DNA from: Priapulus caudatus
Taxonomy: Eukaryota; Priapulida; Priapulimorpha; Priapulimorphida; Priapulidae
Direction: 5' to 3'
DNA: 26,217 bases
Assembly: GCF_000485595.1 (NCBI RefSeq)
Contig: NW_014577358.1
Coordinates: 69,049-95,265 of the forward strand
This document shows, one piece after another, positions 1 through 10,620 of the stretch (its first letter is position 1; each line of letters starts with the position of its first letter). Below the pieces are notes generated by a model. That model did not search any database. It saw only the letters and a program-made list of their open reading frames with translations, and was not told the origin of the DNA. Both the position numbers and the translations under genes were made by a program.

Positions 1-37
1 CATAAAATAAATGTTAATTATATTCTATATAATATAT

Positions 38-110
38 ATAGGCCTATAATAGGGCCTATATAATAGGGCCTATATAATATGGCCTATATAATAGGACCAA
101 TATAATAGGG
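38..110. repeat. 14-bp tandem repeat
   Basis: About five copies of a 14-bp unit close to AGGGCCTATATAAT run head to tail with few changes. Unit starts at about 51, 65 and 79 show the period directly. It is non-coding and AT-rich, with a GGCC core. Confidence 0.8.
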
Positions 111-935
111 CTTAGATATGTAGTACATACCCATAAGGGGAATAAAGTCGTCGCATACTGCGTTTATTAATGGTTATGTTCGAGATTTGGTTATTTATTT
201 GATTCATATACGCAAGTAGGTATGAATATATTGTATTTTGCTATAACCGCAGGCCCGTGCTAAAATGTCTGATTTACAACGCACGTGGGTGACGCACGTG
301 TCACCCGTAAGTGCATTAGCAACCATGCTGATGATGTGAAAATCGACCTGTTCACATGATATATCACCTGCGTTCACTGGCCATTGTTAAACGGGTTATA
401 ATATTAAGGTTAGCACATACATTCAATCTACAGGCAACCTTTAAATCAGAGCCCGTGTGAAGAACAATGTTGTACACTAAAAGGGTATTCAAAATGGCGA
501 AATTAACATATATGCGAGCGACTGGAGCCGAAAATAAAGTGACAACGCAGCCGTTTTGTCGGATTCCGTGTTATGGTGAGCGATGAAGCGAGAGCGCACG
601 TTTGGATCAGTGTATGCCGTTCGCACGCATAATTATTTAACGATATAAGCTACATGCGTTCCGAAAGATAATAACAGCGCATTCAAACAAGAAAAGTTCG
701 GAAAACAGGCGACTGCGTACCAGAGCATTGCTATCTATGGCATAGAAATGCAAGACGTGTCGCAAAATACCCGTAAAGGGGTGCCATTCTAACTAATATA
801 CACGTGCTAAAAAACTTACCCACCGCTGAAAATCGCCTAGATGTGCATAGCTGTCTGGGAGTTGTAGTGGGCTAAAAATATTTACGTATTTGCGTCAAAA
901 TTAAGAAAGATCCCAAATCCTACCTAAAAACAAAA
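111..935. other. Intergenic DNA, nothing recognised
   Basis: No ORF with recognisable sequence, RNA gene or clear transposon end was found. The stretch is mixed-composition unique-looking sequence. Confidence 0.5.
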
Positions 936-1295
936 CTACTGCTGCTGCTATTACTGCAGCTACTACTATTGCTACTAATACAATTACTACTACTGCTAAT
1001 GCTATTGCTACTGCTACAACTACTGCTACTGCTACTACTGCTAGTGCTACTACTCCTGCTACTACTATTGCTGCTACCACTCCTGCTAGTGCTACTGTTG
1101 ATGCTACTATTGCTGCTACCACTCCTGCTAGTGCTACTACTGCTGCTACTACTGCTGCTGCTACTACTGCTGCTACTACAGCTGCTGCTACTACTGCTGC
1201 TACTACTGCTGCTGCTACTACTGCTGCTACTACTGCTGCTACTACTGCTGCTGCTACTACTGCTGCTACTACTGCTGCTACTACTGCTGCTACTT
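936..1295. repeat. Compound trinucleotide microsatellite (CTA/CTG type)
   Basis: About 360 bp of ACT, GCT and CTA triplets, irregular at the left and nearly pure with a 9-15-bp higher-order pattern at the right. Long open frames of poly-Leu and poly-Ser arise only because a triplet repeat has no stops in some frames. There is no flanking coding context. Confidence 0.9.
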
Positions 1296-1489
1296 GGGGT
1301 CACGAGACTCCCCCACCAGGAAAATTTTGGTTACAAAGACTTCATTCTATGCATTCTGGTGAATTCTAGTGCATGTGAATAACAAACTAATGAGCCAACA
1401 ACTGCATGTCCGCAAACTACGTTCGAGGTATATTATAGCAGGCGCCGCGGAACGATTTTTGAAGTGGGGGTGCTCATTTTGTTACGCTT

Positions 1490-1570
1490 CACAGTGGCCG
1501 ATCCAGGATTTCAAGGAGGGTCGTGAGAAACAGGCGGGGGTGTGGGGGCCCTCCCCCAGAACATTTTGAA
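1490..1570. mobile_element. Possible DNA-transposon terminus (CAGTGGCCGATCCAGG)
   Basis: A sequence starting CAGTGGCCGATCCAGGATTT followed by a G-rich tract resembles the ends of short DNA transposons common in invertebrate genomes. No matching inverted terminus or target duplication was found, so this is a fragment at best. Similar G-runs (GTGGGGGTG near 1465 and 2090) suggest related debris around it. Confidence 0.3.
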
Positions 1571-2170
1571 AATGTAGATCGCAAGAGATGGTATTTGAGG
1601 CACTTTTGAGTACATGTACAGCCTTCATTCTGACTACGACAATTCTCTTTTTAGTAGAACAATTCTTGCGCTTGCAGCGCGGCATTGATTGATGTACAAG
1701 GGCGGGGGCATTTCTTTTTTAGGTCGCGTTCATTATTAAATATGTAGGGGGTGACCACCGCTGGGATGAGGACGAAAGCAAAACTCTTTCTTGGAATTGG
1801 GAAAAAAAGCTGCAAAAGGGGTTTAACCTGCTTTACCACTCAACTACAGAATTTAACCCATGCATTAAGTGCCGTTTTTTTTTATAGCCGAGCGACTATT
1901 ATACTTGGCAATAATTAATTGGAAGGCTATATGTGTACAAATATTGCTGCTGTCCACGCGAAGCGCGCGCAGGGGGGTGGGTTCACGCGAAGTGCGGAAG
2001 CTCTAGCACTAATTAAAACGGGAGACGTAATAATCAGTTCTCTCCTCACTCTCTCTCTCTCTCATTTAATTTTATGTGGCATCAAAAAAGTGGGGGTGCT
2101 TTCATCGCTCTAAGGTCATCGGACGGGTTGCTAAGAGGATGTGACGTCACTCTGCCCCCCCTATAATAAT

Positions 2171-2236
2171 ATGGCCTGCAGGCCGCAGATAAAAATAAAT
2201 AAAATAAAAAATATATATGGCCTGCAGGCCGCAGAT
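2171..2236. repeat. Direct repeat with palindromic GGCCTGCAGGCC core
   Basis: A 20-bp sequence occurs at 2171-2190 and again identically at 2217-2236. Each copy holds the perfect 12-bp palindrome GGCCTGCAGGCC, and an A/T-only spacer separates the copies. It may be part of the element whose right end lies near 2324. Confidence 0.75.
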
Positions 2237-2324
2237 TTATTAAAAAACATTTGGGGGCAGGCCACTTAGCAGGCCAGGCCACCGGGAAAACTCCCGGTGC
2301 ACCCGATCGCCAGTCCGGCCCTGA
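2237..2324. mobile_element. Candidate DNA-transposon right end (AGTCCGGCCCTG)
   Basis: The stretch ends in AGTCCGGCCCTG. Inside that is a hairpin (ACCGGGA / TCCCGGT around 2281-2298). Read from the other strand it begins CAGGGCCGGACTGG, a start I associate with widespread short animal DNA transposons. No opposite end was identified. Confidence 0.35.
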
Positions 2325-2329
2325 CTACT

Positions 2330-3594
2330 AACGTTGTAACGTAGTAACGTTGTAACGTTGACTACTACCTAGCAGTAACTACTACTGCTACTACTACTAC
2401 CACCACTGCTGCATGCATGACGCGAGCACTTACGCACGCAGGCACTCACGCTAGCGCGCACACTTGCACTCGCGCAGACATGACAGCGTTAAGCAGCAGT
2501 CAGCAGCATCTGCTGACGCACTCTCGACGTCAACATTAGCATAGACGGCATAATCATTTAGATTTTTTAATTTTGTTTTTATTTTGTGAAAAATATCTAC
2601 TCTATTTCGCTCGCATATATTACTTAAGAACGTGTAATCTGTCGTCGCTCCGGCAAATATAACTAATAACAACTATAACTATGTTAAACTAATTGCTAAT
2701 CATTCTATGGAGAGTTGCCGGTAGCTAGATGAATTTCTAGCCATTAGGGATTAACAATAGTTACGCATGCTTGCGATTGCCTTTATTTACCCACTAAGTA
2801 ATACATGGAACTGTAAAAATAAATAAAAGTGAAAGTGAAAGTGAAAGCGAAAGTGAAAGCAAAGGCTACCTTAAATTAAGCAGTCTACTCCAAGCCGTAA
2901 CTGAAAGTAGTTTTTTCAATGATTGCAGTCATGGAATTTGTAAGATAACTATTGCATTATTTTGCTATTAAAGCAGTTTACACAAGCCCATCTTTGCATT
3001 ACAGGCGCCCCCACGGGACTGGCACCTAGACTGAATAAAGGAATTTGCCGTTGATAAGATGTACATTTACTGCATTATCAATAATATCTAGAAAAAATTA
3101 TTAAGTGACTCACTAAATGTGCTTGAAAAGTATATAAATTGTTAGGATTACACGCGTGCTCTTGCAAAATTAAATATGTTGTTAAAACAATACTAAAACT
3201 ATAGCAAAGAATAGTAATTTAGTTTATAATAGTGCTAAATCATAACGATACACAGCACGCGACACCATACCAAATCCCACAAGTTCCGTTTCAAACAATT
3301 TCACCAAAACGAACAACGCTAACAAAACATAGCGGAAAGCAAAGAAACAACTTTAGTATTGTTCGAAAGGGTTGTCATGCATAGGACTACACATTGTCAT
3401 AGAAGACTATATCGTTCTTTTCGAATTTTGTTGGTTATCGAAAAATCATGAACTAGTGCCGTTGTTTGGGACCGTTATCAAGAATGCCGGCTATGGAAGC
3501 TGAAGCTATACTCTACAAGACAACTCTTGCCCTTGTTTGTGAAATGCAAAATAGAGGTTCAAAAATAAAGAGTACTCTTCAGCATTACACTTAC
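2330..3594. other. Non-coding stretch with short simple repeats
   Basis: It contains ACGTTGTA and CTA-type short repeats (2330-2410) and a GTGAAA hexanucleotide run at 2826-2863 of about six units. No exon continuing the receptor gene (TM2 onward) could be found on the minus strand here. Confidence 0.5.
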
Positions 3595-3698
3595 TTGAAC
3601 GTGCTGAATATGAGTATGGCCGTTATGAGTGCGACCACAGAGGCGCTGTAACCGACATAGTAGATCACTCTGGCGATCTTGTATTCGGTAGCTAGGTT
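3595..3698 (-). CDS. GPCR exon: transmembrane helix 1
   Basis: 104 bp. The acceptor is a T-rich tract ending TTCGAACAG before AACCTAGC, and the donor is TTCAA followed by GTAAGTG. It encodes 34 codons from NLATEYK through VIYYVGYSASVVALITAILI to STF, plus two bases of a split codon (probably Lys). The GYS motif within a hydrophobic helix is typical of TM1 in class B receptors. The start phase (0) matches the end of the preceding exon. Confidence 0.85.
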
Positions 3699-6600
3699 CT
3701 GTTCGAACAGGATAGAAACAAAGTAAAAACAAGAGCAAAAGGAGATAGCAAACCTCCGCCACAGCGTAACAGTCCCCCATCTTGCTGATACACCCAATAT
3801 AGTTTGATGAAATTTTCAGAAATTTTGAAAAAAAAGATCCAGGAGTCCGAAGTCTTCCCCACAAAAAAAATCCTGGATCAAGATCTGGATTCGGATCACC
3901 ACCAAAATCTAATCCATTGGTTGTTGATCCAAGACCAACCCGTCCAAAAAATAACATTAAAATCGACCCGTAACTTTTTGAGATATCCTGTTGACAGACA
4001 AAGAAACCAAGAAACAAACGAACAAAGGCAAAAATATAACCTCCTTGGCGGAGGTAATCAGCAATTGCAGCGGCAGCTCGTGACAGGCCTCTAGACGTAA
4101 ACACGCTGCCCCGGTAATGTAGCATGCTGGGAGCTAATATTAGCGGCAACTTAGTATGAGACGCTCCACGAAACACAAGAAATTCAGCATTTCCATGCCC
4201 TAGTTTATATACCTATCATTTATTACGTGAAACTCAATCACGTAAAACAATTAGCAGCAACATAATGAGAAAAGCTGTTAAGTCCGATTTGTACGAGCCA
4301 AAATGTCGTTTATGTTCATATTATCAGTATAATAATTTACGATAGTATAACTTACAATAGTATGATAATTATTGATACTATATTATAGTATTATATTATA
4401 TATATATATTATTATATATACATAATAATTATGTATATATAATATTATAATATATTATTATATTATATTATAGTATAGTGTAGTACTATTGTAACTGATC
4501 ATGCATAGCTGTCATTGCCAGGTTACTGTTGCAAACTTCAAATTTTGCAGATTTTTTTTCGGAAAGGCATATAGCGGAGAACGCACGTACCCTTTTATTT
4601 GTCCGGATGAAAAAATACAAAAGAGCCAAACTATCTAAAAATCTTTCTATAAAGTATATATATACCCTTAACACTTTCACCAGCGGTATACAACTGCAGA
4701 TAACATAACTGGGGAAGCAGTTCATGGGAATACCGCAATTCAAACATCTTATTATGCCGTCACTTCTAATACTTCCTTGTTAAAATCTCCGAATATCTGC
4801 TGGCAAAGTGAAGTAATCACAATTATCAGCCGGTCACAATCAATAATACGAGTAATACAGCAATATCTTATGGGTTTTCTCGGCCTGGTAAGCATCGCCA
4901 TGGATTGAGCATACCTCCATTTGCGCGATTTCCTTTGATAGGTTGGTCAGGTGCTCAGTGAGTGGTATGCATCGAGAGTAATCCGCCTTATCCCATTGAC
5001 CGGAAGCCGAACACAGTCTTGTGACGTTTTCTGTAAACGAGCGATTCAGCTTACACCTAACACTTATAAATGCATGCATGAATAAATGAATGAATGAATG
5101 AATGCATGAATGAGTAAATAAATGTATGAGTGAATTCAATGAGTGAATGAGTGAGTGAATGAACGGACGAATGATTGAATGTATAAATTATAATTAAATG
5201 TATTTTTTTGATTAATCAATTAATTAATTAATAATTTATTTGTTTGTTCGCTTCTTTTTTATTATAACACAAATATTTTACTTTCACGCACGTAGTAAAA
5301 ATCAGCACCGCATCCCTGCCTATTTGCTATCGTCTCCCTATCCATTCAGGGGGCCGTTGTCAGAAACATCGTAAGCTTATGCTAATGTTAATGCTAAGGT
5401 GGCACTCATGACTAATGTTAATGTTACGAGGATAGCGTTGACAGAAACGCATCGCAGCTATGAGAAAACGTACGATGACAGGAACTTTATAATTTGATGT
5501 CACGCGGCTGCTGCTTGGATGAAAATCGATCACAAAATTCAAACTAATACACATTTATTGCACATCACAGTAATTTATGCATATTATGGTTAACCACGTA
5601 TAAATAATATCTGATGAAAAAACGACACGGTCATGATTTTATTACGCACTGCAAGACATGATTTTGCACAGCAACACAAGACGCGAGCGTCATGACTCAT
5701 CAAAATATCCAAAACAAGAGACGAATCGCCACTTATAAATGTTTGTTTGGTACACGATCGGTAGACAAGTAGTGTTACTGACGTGTTTTCTATAAAACAC
5801 GTGTTTTACGCATTAAAGGGACACATGATCATAGGTTCCTTACATATTTTCAGTTAAAATGGGTTAAAAATTACGCTACAGAAAAAATTCCATTGTTTAA
5901 TATTCACTAAAAACATTAAAAAAAATGTTTTAAAACTAACAGCTATATCGTTGCTTACAACGACGGTGGCACCACTAAAAGCGCATATACTTCCAAAGTT
6001 TCGCATCGCAACTTTTGGGCTTCAGGCTACAGACGGAGGGTGTTTCTTATTTATTTATTTAAAATGAGAAGAATTGCAATATCTTATAAACAATTCTTAG
6101 TCTCAGTTATAATATGGACGAATTTATCCTAAAACAAAAATCGGTCGGTTAAATAGCAGTTAGGTGTAAATATAATTGCACTTTTAGCATTAGCCCTTGG
6201 TCTATAACCTGCTAAATAAATCCGCAAAATCGCAACTTTGTCAGAGTGACAGCACTAGCGAGGAGTGTCATATTTTTACCTTGGTTTTAAAGTTACGAGA
6301 GGGTCTAGGATATCGTAACGCTGGAGGAAATTTGCGAGGATTTTTTGTTCTCGTAGTTTCTTTTACGATTTTTGCTGTCAACGGGTAACGAGTTGAACTT
6401 AATGTTGAGACTAATTTTGTTTCTGGCAACGGCCCCCTGATCATAAAACCTTGCCACCAACATAAGCAACCCGCAACTGCCACTTCCCCTAGCCCTACAT
6501 CAAGAGATTTCTTTGTCTATACAGACGCAAAATCTTCTAAACTTTTCTTCCTCTCGCGTCAACTCAAAGGCCATGGGGAAAATTGAACAGATGTTAAACA

Positions 6601-7708
6601 TTATGTAAAGGTGAGCTGTATTGACCATCCATTGTTGTGATTAGAATCCCCAAGATGTCCTCAAAACATCTCCATGATAATTAGATAAAAACAATCTTGA
6701 ATACAACAATCTAATAACAACTCCCGTAATTTTACATACTTCTGCCATTCGAATAAATATACACCATTTCACAAAGACACCGTAGGTCATAGAATCTATA
6801 TACCCAGGGGTATCCTTCATTTCCGCGAATGTGTTTCACGCTGGATCGATGGTGCGCGCCTACGGCTAGGCATCTTTGTGATATCAGATAAGGAACTGTA
6901 GCTAGCTATAAATCTCCATAACCTCATCTTTGTTTATGCAAACTTTGTCCGCATCGCACCGACTAGAATATCACGAAAGCCGGACCGATGTCAATGACGT
7001 CTTTGTGCCATTGCGCATGCGCCCACGTCCGATAGTTACGGCAAAATTTGCCCAATGAACATATTGACCTCACGGTCACATCTTTCTTTTTCCATTGCGT
7101 CATATATTCAGAGATAATTAAATCGTTTAAAAACAACCCGTTACTGTATAATTTATACGCAAATCTATGCGAGTTTATACATTTGTTGTACTGGGGTTTT
7201 ATGGTGATAGCTTCAGGTTCTTGTGGATCGTAGCGGCGCAGAGTTTCGTTAGTCAGTCTTGTAGCATTGACAAAAGATCGCTACGCTAAAACCCCAGTAC
7301 AATACATTTTTCGAAGAGCAAGTACAATTAAATATGCCCGCGATTGTTTACAAGTGACACACAGCAACATGGCAACACGAGGAAACTGCAGTCTTTCGAT
7401 CTGCCGATATAATGGAGTCGTTCATCGACACCGAGCATTTGTCCTTACCGTAGGTCAGGGATAGGAAACCAGGGACCTGGGAAGCCGGCATACTTACGGC
7501 TCGAGTCGTACGGTATTCCACCGATGTCAGCGGGACAGTGCATCGTGACTGTGTGGCCAGCAACCACCGGCAGCCAACATAGCAAGGAGTCGAAGTAAGC
7601 GTCGCAGGTCGAGTTGACGTCAGCTAATCTGTCCTTATCTGTGCAAATATAACGACGAACACATCTTAGCGCTGCGCCATGTTCTGCGGGAAACATATTA
7701 CACGCACA

Positions 7709-7744
<36 letters not shown>

Positions 7745-8557
7745 CACATGCACACACGCACGCACGCACACAATGCACACATGCGTACAGACCGACACGC
7801 ACGCGCGTACACGCATATGCACACGCACACGCCATTGATCAGCGGTAGGTTGGTTATACATAATTTGTGTCGATTTTGTGGACGATTACGAAGATATAAT
7901 AGAAGCACATCTCATTTTCCTTACAGCGACTTTAAATTGCGCATTAGAAATGCTCAAGAATGTCAGAGTGTCATAATTGAATTCCTCATCTTGTATCTGA
8001 TCACCTTGTTAGAAATAAAACGGCAAAAAGAACGTTGCGTGGGCTGTGTTTCACACTACCCTGTCAGAATGACATTTCACTGCCGACTGACTGTATAGTG
8101 TAGCACGTAATACATGCGACCACGAAGCAAGTTGAGCATACACTGATAAATCTAGACCTAGGCTGTCACTGGATAGCGCGGCATCATAATCTGCCTTCAA
8201 CTGTACCTAGCGAGCACATGGCATTTCAGTTGGCAACGCGTGGAACGCATATCGACGATGAAATATATGGATAGATAAACGTCTAATATACTATTCAAAT
8301 TAGAATTTGCTACAATAGCCTTGTCGATATGACAGAGATTAATACGAGTTAAATAACGATAAAATTAGGAATAATTAGGAATATTTAAATACCCGTGTTG
8401 ATATATTATACGAATAGATACAACTTTGATAATATTCAAGTTAAGAATGTCTTCTTACCTGGGCTTAAATATGAGAGGAGTGCACAGTGTTCGCTAGAAC
8501 TCAGATCCACTATAGGCTCCGCTGTAATATTCACCTCTTCGCCGTGCCTTTCCATCC
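3595..8557 (-). CDS. Class B1 (secretin-family) peptide-hormone GPCR, CRF/DH44 receptor-like, N-terminal part
   Basis: This is a cell-surface receptor for a peptide hormone, expected to signal through Gs/cAMP. Four exons (8557-8459, 7638-7498, 5030-4915, 3698-3595) splice to about 152 residues. All introns are GT...AG and join in compatible phases (1, 1, 0), with phase 2 into the next exon. The product has exactly six cysteines (residues 24, 44, 53, 67, 86, 100), the number in the HormR domain. The motifs are LLCW, HCPAD, YDSS, NVTRLC and GQW, with a final SRC. Sequons occur at NIT, NST and NVT. TM1 (about 127-150) contains IYYVGYSASVVAL. The spacing between HCP and NVTRLC fits the CRF/DH44 branch best, but subfamily assignment rests on memory of the family. 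The signal-peptide exon was not found, and TM2-TM7 lie left of the window. Confidence 0.82.
3749..4060. mobile_element. Short non-autonomous element, CCTCCGCCA family, copy 1
   Basis: The left arm begins ACCTCCGCCA near 3752 and the right arm ends TTGGCGGAGGT at 4057, an inverted terminal pair. The family-diagnostic blocks GGATCACCACCAAAATCTAAT, GTAACTTTTTGAGATATCCTG and a series of AAACAAACGAAC-like repeats all occur. The copy sits in the receptor intron, its left end about 52 bp upstream of the TM1 exon acceptor. It is diverged and has no coding capacity. Confidence 0.8.
4318..4490. repeat. AT-rich palindromic tract
   Basis: Almost pure A/T with repeated TATTATA and TATATA segments that pair with one another. 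Examples are the TACATAATAATTATGTATA palindrome near 4418-4437 and ATAGTAT/ATACTAT flanks. Intronic, with likely cruciform potential. Confidence 0.8.
4915..5030 (-). CDS. GPCR exon: second half of hormone-receptor domain
   Basis: 116 bp. The acceptor is CTCGTTTACAG and the donor is ATGGAG followed by GTATGC. It supplies two bases that complete a Gln codon with the previous exon, then 38 codons from NVTRLCSASGQW through ADYSRC to IAQME. It carries cysteines 5 and 6 of the domain and the G-x-W motif. An acceptor further upstream (TTAG at 5058-5057) would add a seventh cysteine and is out of phase with the strong donor of the previous exon, so I prefer this start. Confidence 0.8.
5068..5183. repeat. 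AATG/GAGT tetranucleotide microsatellite
   Basis: Interrupted GAATGAAT and GAGTGAGT runs. On the minus strand this is a CATT/CTCA pyrimidine-rich tract about 40 bp upstream of the hormone-receptor exon acceptor at 5031. Confidence 0.85.
5347..6439. mobile_element. 1.1-kb TIR DNA transposon (CAGGGGGCCGTTG ends), non-autonomous
   Basis: The left end CAGGGGGCCGTTGTCAGAAA (5347-5367) is mirrored by the right end TTTCTGGCAACGGCCCCCTG (6419-6439), 21 bp with one mismatch. Weaker inverted similarity continues inward, for instance GCGTTGACAGAAAC near 5433 against the complement of the 6350-6385 segment. No transposase ORF is present, and the longest internal frames are unrecognisable. A target-site duplication is not clear. 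It lies inside the 2.5-kb receptor intron. Confidence 0.75.
6440..7185. other. Intronic sequence of the receptor gene
   Basis: No exon or repeat family was recognised. A TGCGCATGCGC palindrome (7012-7022) resembles an NRF-1 site, but nothing else here suggests a promoter. Confidence 0.4.
7186..7302. repeat. 16-bp perfect inverted repeat, small foldback
   Basis: TTGTACTGGGGTTTTA (7186-7201) is matched exactly by its complement at 7287-7302, with an 85-bp loop. Part of the loop is also imperfectly self-complementary (GATCGTAGCG against CGCTACG). It may be a tiny MITE or a structured intronic hairpin. Confidence 0.7.
7498..7638 (-). CDS. GPCR exon: first half of hormone-receptor domain
   Basis: 141 bp. 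The acceptor is TATTTGCACAG and the donor is CGAGCC followed by GTAAGTAT, a near-perfect consensus. It encodes 46 full codons, with two bases at the start that complete an Asp codon and one base at the end. The motifs are DVNSTCDAYFDSLLCW, AGHTVTMHCP and GGIPYDSS. Cysteines 2, 3 and 4 of the domain are here, as is the conserved CW pair. Confidence 0.83.
7701..7833. repeat. CGCA/CACG microsatellite
   Basis: A pure CGCA core at 7709-7746 is flanked by imperfect CACA/CGCA units. Long open frames on both strands (His-Thr-Arg or Cys-Val-Arg repeats) are repeat artefacts. It begins about 60 bp upstream of the exon acceptor at 7639 on the minus strand. Confidence 0.9.
8459..8557 (-). CDS. GPCR exon: extracellular N-terminus
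   Basis: 99 bp. The acceptor is CACATTTGCAG and the donor is AGCCCAG followed by GTAAGAAG. It encodes 32 codons (MERHGEEVNITAEPIVDL, then SSSEHCALLSYLSP) plus one base that completes Asp with the next exon. It supplies the first of the six domain cysteines and a glycosylation sequon (NIT). The internal ATG two bases into the exon could start translation, but a receptor of this type should have an upstream signal-peptide exon. Confidence 0.72.
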
Positions 8558-8601
8558 CTGCAAATGTGTTGTCCACCGTCTGCTATGCACATAATTATGC
8601 G

Positions 8602-8628
<27 letters not shown>
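8602..8628. repeat. (TA)n microsatellite
   Basis: About thirteen TA dinucleotides, 45-70 bp upstream of the exon acceptor at 8558 on the minus strand. Confidence 0.95.
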
Positions 8629-8629
<1 letters not shown>

Positions 8630-8632
<3 letters not shown>

Positions 8633-9337
8633 ACGGTGACATAAAATACACAGTTGTACTTTTTAGACAATTGACGGAAATGCATGCACGCATCTGAGTA
8701 TTTTCACGTGCGTTCACAGTTGTTTAGTTGCAGGAACAGTCGTAAGTAATGCAGCGGCGATATAATTAGTAGCAGGGTATTACTTATTAATTAAAACCGT
8801 TTCATTAAAAGACCACACTAATCTTTAATACATAACGTCTTTGTCGATATATCAGTATAATATAATAGTGATGGTATACATATATTCTATATACGATTAA
8901 GATGGACAAGGAAATAGTCTTTGTGAGACAAGCAGCGTGTGAATGTTGGAGTCCCTCAAGTGCCTCGTGTTTATGATCATTAGTAGCGATGCAAACAGCT
9001 GCCAAGAATTTTAGAATCCACTCTCTCACGAGTTTATTCTCCACCACTCTTATTGTTTGTCACAATGCTGTCTGTCCTACGCATTCCATTCTCCGCCAGA
9101 AGCGAGAAATATTGCGTAAAAAATCTTGATTATCCTAGAGACGGACGTGCGACAAGTAAATCTCTGCGGGTATTTTTCACAATCAATTGCCATTTTTTTC
9201 TGAACCGTTTGGAATTTGAGGCAAATTCAATCTATTTAAAGAAGCAATGTTGATGATGTTCGTAGGCACAACCAAACGATTAATACCGGGTTACGCAATT
9301 CACCTTATATAAACCGAACCGATCGTTAAATACTGCA

Positions 9338-9370
<33 letters not shown>

Positions 9371-9390
9371 TATATGATAAACATAAACAC
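8630..9390. other. No gene recognised
   Basis: Mixed-composition sequence. A minus-strand frame at 9047-8805 starts with a weakly hydrophobic segment, but it lacks a phase-1 donor that would join it to the receptor. Ends in a (TA)n run near 9345-9375. Confidence 0.4.
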
Positions 9391-9394
9391 ACGA

Positions 9395-9922
<528 letters not shown>

Positions 9923-9989
9923 TATATTGATTGATTCTCACCTGATATGCGATCTAACTTAAATTATTAAGATTGCAGCAAGTACGTAT

Positions 9990-10620
9990 TACTGTCTCCC
10001 GACGTGAGTCCGGCCGCTGCTGGGTCGTCGCAACGGTTTATGAGCGAAACCGACTAACCCAATAGTACTCCGTGTTGGTTGCACATTAGATATAACATGA
10101 TCGGATCAAGTATACCTTCATGCGCAGCTATAGTCGCCCACGCGTCGGATGGTTCTCGCCGACTGCCCCTATCGTTAGTGTGTAGAGTAGAGCGAGCTCT
10201 TGTGAAGAGCCTGTGCGTGATAATTAGATACACGTATACGTCCCTTCTCCCCACGTTCACTGCTTGCTTTCCGTATGTAATAACGTGGATTCAAATTTCG
10301 GCGTCGCCGCATAGATTAGCGCGCAGTGGGAGAACGCAAGGAAAACGCATCCTGTGTAATCGCAGTCCGGTAATCGTGTCCGGCGCATCGCCGCCTGTGT
10401 AAGCTTTGCGTGGTGACGAGAGCTATGATCGATATAACCAAGTGAGTAGTTGTTACCTATAGAGCAAACGTGCACGCGCAGTCGTGCGCCGCGTGCTGGC
10501 CGCTGCGAGCGCACTCTATCAGCGTCTCTACACAGTACACATACACAGTAATCGCATCGGTGGTCTGTCGCCAGGTGTCGCTGCGTAACCCGTGTCCGCA
10601 AGACACTCCGTAAACGTGTT
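9990..10620. other. CpG-rich segment, no gene recognised
   Basis: The segment is clearly richer in G+C and CpG than its surroundings, with many CGC/GCG triplets. It lies upstream of the receptor exons in minus-strand sense, so it could hold a 5' exon or promoter. I see no convincing signal-peptide exon, TATA box or start. The frames on both strands are unrecognisable. Confidence 0.3.

Noticed and set aside
920-1382. Long poly-Ser and poly-Leu open frames
   Set aside because: They are translations of a trinucleotide repeat, open in several frames at once, with no flanking coding sequence.
5031-5057. Longer version of the hormone-receptor exon beginning CKLNRSFTE
   Set aside because: It would use a weaker acceptor, break phase with the strong GTAAGTAT donor and add an unpaired seventh cysteine.
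7012-7022. NRF-1-like palindrome as a promoter element
   Set aside because: It is a single 11-bp match in an intron, without other promoter features.
7446-7497. Extension of the receptor exon past its donor (RKYAGFPGPWFPIPDLR)
   Set aside because: The frame stays open and has a later GTAAGG donor, but this requires the rejected longer downstream exon. The near-consensus GTAAGTAT is preferred.
7679-8098. 139-residue plus-strand frame
   Set aside because: Its first third is the CGCA microsatellite, and the rest is intronic sequence of the minus-strand gene with no known motif.
8805-9047. Minus-strand frame as the receptor's signal-peptide exon
   Set aside because: It has a weakly hydrophobic start but no donor in phase 1 to join the exon at 8557, and no typical cleavage site.
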